DNA from: Anaerotruncus colihominis
GTDB lineage: Bacteria; Bacillota; Clostridia; Oscillospirales; Ruminococcaceae
Direction of reading: 5' to 3'
DNA: 64,000 nucleotides
NCBI RefSeq assembly: GCF_010206195.1
Contig: NZ_VIQT01000010.1
Coordinates: 1 to 64,000 of the forward strand
In this document: in pieces, positions 1-7,588 of the stretch
Layout: each line of letters begins with the position of its first letter
Position numbering within the stretch: the first letter of the stretch is position 1
Translations under genes and position numbers: made by a program
The notes under the pieces: generated by a model
Told to the model about the DNA's origin: nothing
What the model saw: only the letters and a program-made list of their open reading frames with translations
The model's database searches: none

Positions 1-12
1 CCTAATATAGAG

Positions 13-25
13 AACAAGCCCTAGC
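13..25. repeat. Fragment of a dispersed intergenic repeat
   Basis: The motif AACAAGCCCTAGC matches, with one change, the right end of two longer intergenic elements at 16612-16626 and 35422-35438 (AAACAAGCCCTAAC). Only this end is visible here; the rest of bases 1-92 holds no gene that I can see. Confidence 0.4.
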
Positions 26-92
26 ATAATATTACGATCGCTTTATTCAAATTAGACCGCGACGGCTATTTTTATTATCAACCAGGCTTCCA

Positions 93-548
93 TTATGTTC
101 CACGCGTCCGCAGATTTTGCTTGAATTGTTGGTATATATTGCGAGATTCCGCTTCATATTCAAAACCAAAAAAAGATGGAACCAAATAGGTAAATATATA
201 ATCGAGATCTTCGCCTCTGCTGAGTGCGATCATAGCCTCGGTGATCATCATACAATTTAAGAACTTCTGGTTTCCAACATTGCTCGATGTAAATATATAA
301 TTATGGAGCACATCGCGGATATTATCCGGATTGGAGACCTCTATCACCAAAGCAACAGCCTTTCTCAAAAAAGCATCCGGATAGCGGACACGGTCGTTGA
401 TCAACTCATCCATTTTCAGCATCCCATGTTCGCGCGCCGCAAAACACAGCTCCAACAATTGTTGAACCGTATACAGACACTCACTTTTAGCATCGCGCGT
501 GCACTGGATATGCTGCGCGTAGTATTCCGTGTCGATCCCGTTTCTCAC
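93..548 (-). CDS. Soluble protein resembling the cytoplasmic domain of MotA
   Basis: A 151-residue protein starting at GTG, with AGAGGGG about nine bases upstream. No signal peptide or membrane helix is visible. Residues about 25-85 resemble the helical cytoplasmic region of the flagellar stator MotA: an AREHGMLKMDE stretch followed by a FLRKAVALVIE helix and an IRDVL motif, the pattern seen after the first membrane pair of MotA. The four membrane helices of MotA are absent, so it cannot be a proton channel. It is the last gene of the surface protein-sortase-flgB-flgC block and is separated from flgC by a GC-rich hairpin. A role as a motor-associated or stator-interacting protein is inference from this weak similarity and the location; it may simply be a hypothetical protein. 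Confidence 0.6.
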   Translation of the reverse strand: MRNGIDTEYYAQHIQCTRDAKSECLYTVQQLLELCFAAREHGMLKMDELINDRVRYPDAFLRKAVALVIEVSNPDNIRDVLHNYIFTSSNVGNQKFLNCMMITEAMIALSRGEDLDYIFTYLVPSFFGFEYEAESRNIYQQFKQNLRTRGT

Positions 549-579
549 AGGCCGAACCCCTCTTTCGCAAATCTATGAA

Positions 580-602
580 CCCCGCCCAGAAAACGGGCGG
601 GG
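580..602 (-). terminator. GC-rich hairpin between flgC and the MotA-like gene
   Basis: CCCCGCCC and GGGCGGGG form an eight-base-pair stem around a six-base loop. On the minus strand it is followed by TTCATAG rather than a clean T-run, so it is more likely an attenuator or mRNA processing/stability element than a full stop. Confidence 0.5.
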
Positions 603-655
603 ATACAATCGGACTTTTTATTTTACACCCAAAATGTTCAAACAGGCAATACAAC

Positions 656-1093
656 CTAAGCCTTCCCTATTTCCAGCGCTTTCAAAGCCAAGGATTTAAC
701 GACAGCGAGCGCCGTCAGGTTTGCGTCATAAGCATTGGATGCAGCCATCAAATCCACACGTTCCTCTGTCAGATTAACATTTGGATACATAACATAACCA
801 TCCTCATTTGCATCAGGATGCGAAGGGTCATACACTGGTGTAAAATCACGTTGGCTTTCCACAACCTCGGTCACACGCACACCGCCGCGCTCGATCCGAT
901 TAGAGGCATCGGCCAGCGCCGATTGAAAATCGATCGCGCGCTCCTGGAACACGACCTGTTTGCGGCGGTAAGGCTCCCCTTCCGGTGTGCGGGTCGTACT
1001 GGAATTTGCGATATTCTGTAGAATCGTATCCATACGAAAGCGTTCCGCAGTTAACGCCGAACCTACGATATCCATTGACTTCATGAAAGACAT
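656..1093 (-). CDS. flgC: Flagellar basal-body rod protein FlgC
   Basis: A 145-residue proximal rod protein, the usual length for FlgC. The N-terminal amphipathic helix (MKSMDIVGSALTAERFRMD) and the NIANSSTTRTPEGEPYRR segment carry the rod/hook family signature (ANxxTxxTPEGxPYRR). The middle has the FlgC-typical DPSHPDANEDGYVMYPNVN stretch, and the C-terminal helix (VDLMAASNAYDANLTAL) is the second half of the D0 coiled coil. FlgC assembles with FlgB into the rod that crosses the cell wall and is exported by the flagellar type III apparatus. AAGGAGGG lies eight bases before the ATG. It follows flgB directly. Unusually, no fliE or fliF follows. Confidence 0.97.
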   Translation of the reverse strand: MSFMKSMDIVGSALTAERFRMDTILQNIANSSTTRTPEGEPYRRKQVVFQERAIDFQSALADASNRIERGGVRVTEVVESQRDFTPVYDPSHPDANEDGYVMYPNVNLTEERVDLMAASNAYDANLTALAVVKSLALKALEIGKA

Positions 1094-1105
1094 CTTTTTC
1101 CCTCC

Positions 1106-1468
1106 TTATTTAGCGGATTGCTCGAGAATATAATTCATGTTGCTAAACTGGCTGCTGATCTTCTGATAAAGATAAAGCGTCTGTGTATAATTTTCATACA
1201 GTTTTAGGCTTTCGACATCTGAATCGACGTTGTTGCCGTCAGGACGCATCGTTGTGTCCTCCTGCTCAAAAACTGTCGCCTTAAAGTCGTACCGGCCGCT
1301 CCCATCCTTGCGCGAAGATTCTTTGAGAACATCCTCAAACTTGACGCTCTTTGCTTTAAAACCGGGGGTTTCATAATTGGCGAGATTGTGCAGAATTACA
1401 TTCTGTTCGAGCGCCAAACCGTTTAAGCTGCTTCTCATTGCCTGGAAAGCCAAAGAGTCGTAAAACAT
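1106..1468 (-). CDS. flgB: Flagellar basal-body rod protein FlgB
   Basis: A 120-residue proximal rod protein. The signature NLANYETPGFKAKSVKFEDVL (residues about 28-48) is diagnostic of FlgB, and the C-terminal helix (YENYTQTLYLYQKISSQF) is the D0 coiled-coil partner. It forms the part of the rod next to the MS ring together with FlgC. The ATG is preceded by GGAGGAATAAGC. Only two bases separate it from the sortase gene upstream and twelve from flgC downstream, so all three are co-transcribed. In related bacteria flgB normally heads the large fla/che operon; here it is instead the tail of a surface-protein operon. Confidence 0.96.
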   Translation of the reverse strand: MFYDSLAFQAMRSSLNGLALEQNVILHNLANYETPGFKAKSVKFEDVLKESSRKDGSGRYDFKATVFEQEDTTMRPDGNNVDSDVESLKLYENYTQTLYLYQKISSQFSNMNYILEQSAK

Positions 1469-1470
1469 GC

Positions 1471-2331
1471 TTATTCCTCCGTTTGTTGATCTGTTGATGT
1501 TTTTTCTTTCAGATCAGCGTTTGCTTTTTTCTCTGTCCCTTCCGGAACCAGTTTTGCCATCACAACGAACCGATGTTCATAGTCGTTTGCCCCATATTTG
1601 ACTGTGCAGGTGGACAAGGTCAAAATCTTATCGGTTTCACCGACTGTCACATCATAATCGTAAATTGATTGCGCCTTCGCTTCGTTTGCCAGTGCAACAA
1701 GCTCGGAGCCGGACAAATTCGTTTCAATATAATTCATGTCAACGCTGGGATAAAAGACCGCAAATATTTCCCAATCCATGAAACCATCAATAGTAGAGAA
1801 CTGAATATAGGGGTTCTGCCTGGCAAACTCCGGATCGGTAAATTTAAAAAGCTGTGAAAACCGTGGACCATCTGGATTATCCTTGAGATCACTATGTCCA
1901 TAAATGACCGTGTTGGGCGAAAGGATCTCACGCGGCCCGACAGAACAAGTATAATCCACAAAATAGCATCCGTAAACACTTGGCTTATGCCGTTCATCTG
2001 TCCGCAGATACGCCGTATTATCATGAGCCTGCAAAACGCTGTTGCTGATTTGCGTATTTGGAACAATCAGCCAGCCAACCGTATCTCGATTCTGCTTGAT
2101 CTCGTAGTCGAGCGCCTCGAGCAGATCCATTTCCGTTTCCACCAGTTTGTAGACACCAAGTTCCGGCTGCGGCAGAGCAGCGGCCATGGATGACGCCGCA
2201 TCTGCGGCGTCATCCTGCGCCGACGCCGGCGCAGGATGCTGTTTTTGAACCATTTTTACCAATTTAAAGCCAGTGAAAGCCAAAGCGGCTACAAATAGCA
2301 GCGCGCCAATTGCAACAAGAAACTTTTTCAT
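1471..2331 (-). CDS. Class B-type sortase encoded in the flagellar locus
   Basis: A membrane-anchored cysteine transpeptidase of about 286 residues. One N-terminal membrane helix (about residues 6-26) follows two lysines, then an Ala/Asp-rich linker. The catalytic set is complete: His in VIYGHSD (about 148), Cys in LSTC (about 244) and Arg in EHRFVVMAK (about 256). The SNSVLQ/YLR segment and the long insert before the LSTC motif fit class B. Sortases cut a C-terminal sorting motif and attach the protein to peptidoglycan. I prefer the ATG at 2331 (GAGGAG five bases upstream); a GTG at 2337 overlaps the stop of the preceding surface protein in a GTGA junction. The upstream protein, which ends in NPSTG plus four residues, is the obvious candidate substrate by position, but it lacks the usual membrane tail. 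Confidence 0.92.
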   Translation of the reverse strand: MKKFLVAIGALLFVAALAFTGFKLVKMVQKQHPAPASAQDDAADAASSMAAALPQPELGVYKLVETEMDLLEALDYEIKQNRDTVGWLIVPNTQISNSVLQAHDNTAYLRTDERHKPSVYGCYFVDYTCSVGPREILSPNTVIYGHSDLKDNPDGPRFSQLFKFTDPEFARQNPYIQFSTIDGFMDWEIFAVFYPSVDMNYIETNLSGSELVALANEAKAQSIYDYDVTVGETDKILTLSTCTVKYGANDYEHRFVVMAKLVPEGTEKKANADLKEKTSTDQQTEE

Positions 2332-2333
2332 TT

Positions 2334-5300
2334 TCACTCCTCTGCGACGCCTGTCGAAGGATTGACCTTGACGATATCCGCCGCGCCATTCAGGAATCCA
2401 CCGTTCGGAGCCAATGTAGTTTCGCCCACACGCAATTCAGCGCCGACGATGGAATGACGTTCCGTCATCACATAGGTCGAGAAGTGGTCGATCTTTACAG
2501 CGAAGGTGCCCTGTGCATTCGTCTGAAGCGGACCATAATAGTCAATTCTGTCTCGTTCCTCGTTGTAATAATGCCAGTAAATGGTTTCACTGCCGTACCG
2601 CTTCCCAATGGACATATGCAAAATTGCAGTCGCGGGCAGTGACCCATGATGCGGGAAATATGCCATTACCACCCTGCTGGATGTGAGATCGTCATTGCCG
2701 CTGCGCGACTCGATGATGTCCCAAATCGCATCCTCCTGCTCATCCGGCGGGCTGAACGACATGCGGAAATCGTAAATCTCCGTCGAGGGAATCACGCGGC
2801 CTACAAGATCAGACGCCTTGAACTCCAGCGAATAGTCATTGCCTTGGAAAATAATCGTCTTATCGGGATAATTTTTCAGCTCCTCAAAGACGCTTGCTCC
2901 AATGCGCGGATACTGGTCAATCATGATGATGATCGTATCGCCGCTGCCCTCATAATCAACGTCCTCCGACTCAAGCGGAGTCAGGTTTTTCAGCTTATCC
3001 TCCTCATTGCGGTAGATCATGACGGTATATTCCTTCGTCACGGTCTTATCCGGCGACGTCACAACAATACGCACCTCATTCTCCCCATCTTCAAGCGCCA
3101 GGGAGTAATTGCTGTTATAGTCGCCGATTTGCCTGGTTCCAGCATATACCTCGTAGGTCGCGAGGCGATCGTCAGTGCGTGGGATGATATCGACCGAATA
3201 TGTATCCTCCGTGGCTGCCACTTCGTATTCGGTGACCGCTGGCTTGAAATTCGGCGTCATTAAACCGTAATTGACCTTGAGGCTGCGCAGATCCGCATTG
3301 TTTGTCTTTTCGACCAGATTCTGGTTATAGAACTTGATCGTATATGTCATCTTCGTGGTTCCATCCTGTGCCGTTACCACAATCTCGATCGTTGTATAAA
3401 TATCAACCAAATCGATCGGATCGCTTGCGACGCCGCTCTGAGCCGCCATACCATTGATCGTAAGCGTCGCGCTAGGATGGTTTGTCGTCGCCGTAATGGT
3501 CACCGTCGACGAACCCTCTTTGACTGTCGCCTCGTAATCAAGCGTAGTTCGGATGAACGGATCCGGCTGCCAATCCTCGGTATTGGTCGCCGAAAGCGCT
3601 TTCAGATACGCGTCATGGCTTGGCTCCTCACGTGTGATCTTGACGATGTATTCCTTATAGGAGGGCGGATTGACATAATCGTAGTTTTCCGCCTCAACCC
3701 GGATTGTGAAGGTTGTTGTTGCGTCACCGACCGCATACGGCAGGTTAAAATTCTTGGATGCGGTTCCACTATTCACAGTGTACCATCTGGGCGGTATAAC
3801 ACCTGGCAAAACACTGTCGCGATTACTTTGAATCTTGACACGCGCGCCTTCGTGATTGACAGTCGGTATAAAGCTGACCTCTTTTGTCTCATAAGGCACA
3901 CTGATTTCATACATCTCTACATCCGGATTGAACGAAATCTTCTTTGTATCAACACCGTCCTGATCATTGATCACGAGCGATTTCAGCGTTGCGTCATCAC
4001 TCGGCTCGGCGCGCTCCACACGAATACGGTAAAGCGAAACATATTGCGGCTTGTCGCCGTCAATCACCATCTTGATCAGTTCCTGTTCTGTATAGCCATA
4101 CGCCATTTCGGATCCGACAATAATCCAGATTTCATCGTGATCGTAAGTCGCTGTAATGAAGTCTACCGGAATATCTTTGGAGATCGAACCGTCTGGATTG
4201 ATATCGACGGTTTTCCACTTCTTGTAATCGCTCTGGCCACGGCGCCCATAGACTGCAAAGACACGGCTGACCGAATCCTCTTGCGGTGTAACCGACGCCC
4301 TGATTTTTGACGTTGAGAACGGGACGCGCAGGGTATAATCGCTCTGGGCCGACGTAAAGGTAGGCGATAGCGTCAACTGCTTATCATCGGTATCATATAC
4401 CTTCAGCTCTGTCAGCGTCGACACATCACTTGGATCGCGCCGGCGTATCTGCACTGTGTATTCGCGGTCAGGTTTTGTAAAATCGGGCTGCTTATTTGCT
4501 GAACGGTCAATGCTCTGCTCGGAAACAACCTTGACCTTGAGCACATACACCCCTTGATCGTTCGGGGTCATTTTACTGAGCCTGATCCATTCCGGATCGC
4601 CGAACAGCACCTTGTTTTCCAGCTTTGGATCACATTGAACGACAGCGTTGGCGTCGGTAGTCGGGACCTTCACACGCAGCCAATCTGTCTTATACGGCAC
4701 TTCGATCATATAGCCGTCCATCTGAAGGGGGTTAAAGTCCTTCAGATAGTTGTTTTTCATGTCGACGTCGCTCTCATCGTAAATCTCAATATTTGAGAGC
4801 GTCGCGTCGGTGCTCGCAGGGGTCCGTGTTACCTGAATGGTATACGTTTTTGTAAAATTTGGATTTTGCGCCGTCACCGTCACTTCAATGTAAACCGGGA
4901 CATTTTCGATCAGTTTGATTCTCTCTGTCGGTTTACCGGCCTCCAGCTTTTCCGGATTGTCCTCCGTACCGTAAACCGGCGTCAGCCCGCCGTCCCGGTG
5001 ATAGGCGTAATAGGCGATCATCTTGTTGGCCGCGTCGTCGTTGCGGAACGCTTCCAGCGTGATCGAATCCGTCTTGAACGGCACCTTGACCACAAATGGC
5101 TGCGTCGCCTCCGGCGTGAACCCAAAGTCGATCGACTGACCCTTCGGGTCCTTCATAACAAGCGAAGAAAGCGTCGCGTCCTCGCTTGGGGAGGTATCGA
5201 CAACCGTAATCGTCACACGGGGCTTATAGTCCAATTCCACAGGATTCCCCTTTGAATCTTCAACAAAAAAGCTGAATGTCAGCGTCACAGTTCCGGGCTT

Positions 5301-7025
5301 TGCCGCATTGATCTGAATGGGAATGCTGACGGCCACATCCTTATTGGAAATGGATGGATTATTAAATTCGCTTCCAAACGTATAATCCTGAATACCGCTG
5401 GTTGTATTCAATTGAACTGTGACCGCATCCGTGCTGCCGGACGCGTCGATAATCATGTGCTTTGCCCAACTCTGGCGCGCGCCCATGCTGGCGGTGATTT
5501 CATAACGGTACGGGCTCTGCGGGTTCTTATACCCAACAACGCCGCCCTTGTAAACGTCCATTTTGAGCTGTAGGCCATTGTTGTTAAGCTCCGTATTCAT
5601 CGCGATCTTGTTGGCGTCGTCGTTGACGCCGCTGCTCAGATCGTCCTTATTGAGCCATTGGGCGGTCAGCTTCGCCACCGGCGGATCGCCGGTACCGCGG
5701 ATGACAATTTCAATCTCCTGTGGTGTGGACGTCGTTTCCTTACCGTTCCGATCCTTAAAGGTCACTGTATAAACAAGTTTGCCCTTCACATCGGCAATTT
5801 CGCGCTCAACCGTCGCGCCGATCCACTCGTTATTGCTCTCACCGATATGTAGGTTATTCTGGTAGGCGGAATTATCGGCTTTCCACTTCCATGAAATTGT
5901 AAATTTGTCGTTATATTGATTTTGATAATTGCGCAGCGAAAAATCAGTGGTGATCCAATTCAAGGCATCACCCGGATCGAGTTTGATAAACTTTTCATCG
6001 TTGCGGTTGGCGCTGATTTTAATATCGTTGGCAATTTCCTCCACCGCCGCCTTTGCCTGAATGACTGTCAGCAGCAGTGTATTCGATTTTGGCAGATCCA
6101 GATAAAATGTAATCTCCTCGTCCATCTGGATAACGTCGTTCATTTTCTTGACAGGCGGCAGCTTGTTGTCGAGCAATTCGTCGTCTGCATATGGCGTGCC
6201 GTCCTCTTTCAAATAAAAATTATTTGTACCAGCCGAATTCTGTTTATCCGGTGTAACAAAATACTCATATGCCTTGGAAGGCGTAATTGTAAAGGTTAAA
6301 TCATCCAGCCTGCCCGTCTGAGTTGTCGGCGGATGGATTTCAATGATCAAATCGCCGTTATCCACTCGCCTCGAACCAACTGTACCCCCATCATAGCCAT
6401 GCAGGCCGTTCTCAGCACCGCCATTCGAAAGGTTCGCGGGTGCAGAGACTGAAAAAGTAGCTCCACCCTGGGACTTTCCATCTGCGACAATTTCACCCTG
6501 GGTTGCTTTTATAGTCAATTCGCCATACTGCATAATCCGTTCCGGGTCGACCGATGCGTCAATCTTAGTGCGGTCTGCACCATTGATTTTCTCAAGCGCT
6601 TTGCCCTGTCCCTTGATCGCATAATAGTTGCCCGTGATCATGACCGTCTGCTTTTCAATCGTCGGAAAGCTATCCGATACATCCAGCCGGCGTGTATTTC
6701 CAGTTCCTGTGATCACTATATCATTGCCCTGCGGCGCTGTTCCGTCTGTCGAATCGTAATTAAAGCTGGTTTCCTTATTCTCCTCATAACCCGATTTGAT
6801 GAAAACCGACAGATCAACGGAACCGCCTGAAACAACAGTCGTACGTTCTGGATGGTCTTTATCATCGTCCCATGGTTTCTTTATAAAACCAAGCGTCGCA
6901 GCCTCAACATCACCCGAAGCGCGCGCATTCGTTGTAAACGGCGCGGCCAGCAGCGCCAGATCAGCAACATTTGCCGTCATTATCGCGGTTGCCAGACAAA
7001 ACGCCGTGAATCTTTTCCAGACCAT
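2334..7025 (-). CDS. Giant secreted protein with cadherin-like beta-sandwich repeats
   Basis: About 1563 residues. A signal peptide (positive VWKRF, then a hydrophobic stretch ending near AARASG-type cleavage around residue 38) is followed by an Ig-like N-terminal half. Six cadherin-like repeats start near residues 610, 737, 867, 1008, 1134 and 1243, each opening with a DATLSSL-like motif (SEDATLSSL, STDATLSNI, DVSTLTEL, SDDATLKSL, HDAYLKAL, NADLRSL) and containing a VPYKT/VPFKT strand; this fits the PF12733-type domain. The C-terminus ends NPSTGVAEE with no hydrophobic helix or charged tail. It is co-transcribed with the sortase. The second ATG (7025) has GAGGG six bases upstream, so it is preferred over 7031. 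Likely an adhesin or wall-associated scaffold; the ligand is unknown. Confidence 0.9.
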   Translation of the reverse strand: MVWKRFTAFCLATAIMTANVADLALLAAPFTTNARASGDVEAATLGFIKKPWDDDKDHPERTTVVSGGSVDLSVFIKSGYEENKETSFNYDSTDGTAPQGNDIVITGTGNTRRLDVSDSFPTIEKQTVMITGNYYAIKGQGKALEKINGADRTKIDASVDPERIMQYGELTIKATQGEIVADGKSQGGATFSVSAPANLSNGGAENGLHGYDGGTVGSRRVDNGDLIIEIHPPTTQTGRLDDLTFTITPSKAYEYFVTPDKQNSAGTNNFYLKEDGTPYADDELLDNKLPPVKKMNDVIQMDEEITFYLDLPKSNTLLLTVIQAKAAVEEIANDIKISANRNDEKFIKLDPGDALNWITTDFSLRNYQNQYNDKFTISWKWKADNSAYQNNLHIGESNNEWIGATVEREIADVKGKLVYTVTFKDRNGKETTSTPQEIEIVIRGTGDPPVAKLTAQWLNKDDLSSGVNDDANKIAMNTELNNNGLQLKMDVYKGGVVGYKNPQSPYRYEITASMGARQSWAKHMIIDASGSTDAVTVQLNTTSGIQDYTFGSEFNNPSISNKDVAVSIPIQINAAKPGTVTLTFSFFVEDSKGNPVELDYKPRVTITVVDTSPSEDATLSSLVMKDPKGQSIDFGFTPEATQPFVVKVPFKTDSITLEAFRNDDAANKMIAYYAYHRDGGLTPVYGTEDNPEKLEAGKPTERIKLIENVPVYIEVTVTAQNPNFTKTYTIQVTRTPASTDATLSNIEIYDESDVDMKNNYLKDFNPLQMDGYMIEVPYKTDWLRVKVPTTDANAVVQCDPKLENKVLFGDPEWIRLSKMTPNDQGVYVLKVKVVSEQSIDRSANKQPDFTKPDREYTVQIRRRDPSDVSTLTELKVYDTDDKQLTLSPTFTSAQSDYTLRVPFSTSKIRASVTPQEDSVSRVFAVYGRRGQSDYKKWKTVDINPDGSISKDIPVDFITATYDHDEIWIIVGSEMAYGYTEQELIKMVIDGDKPQYVSLYRIRVERAEPSDDATLKSLVINDQDGVDTKKISFNPDVEMYEISVPYETKEVSFIPTVNHEGARVKIQSNRDSVLPGVIPPRWYTVNSGTASKNFNLPYAVGDATTTFTIRVEAENYDYVNPPSYKEYIVKITREEPSHDAYLKALSATNTEDWQPDPFIRTTLDYEATVKEGSSTVTITATTNHPSATLTINGMAAQSGVASDPIDLVDIYTTIEIVVTAQDGTTKMTYTIKFYNQNLVEKTNNADLRSLKVNYGLMTPNFKPAVTEYEVAATEDTYSVDIIPRTDDRLATYEVYAGTRQIGDYNSNYSLALEDGENEVRIVVTSPDKTVTKEYTVMIYRNEEDKLKNLTPLESEDVDYEGSGDTIIIMIDQYPRIGASVFEELKNYPDKTIIFQGNDYSLEFKASDLVGRVIPSTEIYDFRMSFSPPDEQEDAIWDIIESRSGNDDLTSSRVVMAYFPHHGSLPATAILHMSIGKRYGSETIYWHYYNEERDRIDYYGPLQTNAQGTFAVKIDHFSTYVMTERHSIVGAELRVGETTLAPNGGFLNGAADIVKVNPSTGVAEE

Positions 7026-7099
7026 ATGCATCCCTCACAGCCGGCCGCCGGGGCGGCCGAGAAATCGAATAGATTTTAAACATAACTCTATAAATTATT

Positions 7100-7128
7100 T
7101 TATCGACCGATTTCTTAAAAAACAAAGC
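7100..7128 (-). promoter_or_regulatory. Sigma-28-like promoter of the surface protein-sortase-flgBC operon
   Basis: On the minus strand TTTGTTTT, an 11-base spacer and GTCGATAA match the flagellar sigma factor pattern (TAAAGTTT-N11-GCCGATAA), with the -10 at 7100-7107. The same form occurs before flgM, fliD, flagellin, the chemoreceptor and cheA. It leaves a leader of roughly 70 bases. Confidence 0.65.
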
Positions 7129-7139
7129 ATCTTCTGAAA

Positions 7140-7174
7140 GAAAAAATGTCCGCGGCCAAAAGAGCCGCGGACAT
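7140..7174 (-). terminator. Rho-independent terminator after fliS
   Basis: ATGTCCGCGGC and GCCGCGGACAT form an 11-bp stem followed on the minus strand by six T. It ends the fliD-fliS unit and separates it from the surface-protein operon. Confidence 0.9.
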
Positions 7175-7183
7175 TCTCATAGT

Positions 7184-7558
7184 TTATTTGCTCCGCATGT
7201 TGCGATCCGCCTGAACAAATGTATCCCGTAATTCCTCAATCATAGGGATAATTTCGTCAAGAATCGCCACATCCTTCTTCATATTTGCCTGCACGATCCG
7301 TTCAATGAAAAAATCATATAAAGCGTCCAAACTGCCCGAAATTTCGTATTTAAAATCGAGCGTGGATTTCAAGTAGAATAAGATACGCTGCACTTTTTGT
7401 AAGGCATTGTTGACGCCGCTCAGGTCCTTTTCTGTGAGACAAATCTTTGCGCCGCTCATCTGCTTGATGACCTCGTCGTAAAGCTTTGTCAGCATTTCAC
7501 CCTGTGTCATCGTCATAACAGACTGCCTTTGATATTGCTGGTATGGATTGACCGGCAT
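7184..7558 (-). CDS. fliS: Flagellar secretion chaperone FliS
   Basis: About 124 residues, all-helical. FliS binds the C-terminus of flagellin in the cytosol and keeps it from polymerising before export. The N-terminal NPYQQYQRQSVMTMTQGEML (typical NPYxxYxxxxxxTxxPxxLxxxLYDG motif), the KLYDEVIKQMSGAK helix and the C-terminal MIEELRDTF helix identify it. It lies just after fliD, the usual partner. The ATG at 7558 has GGGG eight bases upstream; a GTG three codons earlier is less well placed. In Bacillus FliS also works with FliW to sense free flagellin, and fliW is present in this window. Confidence 0.95.
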   Translation of the reverse strand: MPVNPYQQYQRQSVMTMTQGEMLTKLYDEVIKQMSGAKICLTEKDLSGVNNALQKVQRILFYLKSTLDFKYEISGSLDALYDFFIERIVQANMKKDVAILDEIIPMIEELRDTFVQADRNMRSK

Positions 7559-7588
7559 TTGATTCACCCCATTGATTATTCAGCAAGA

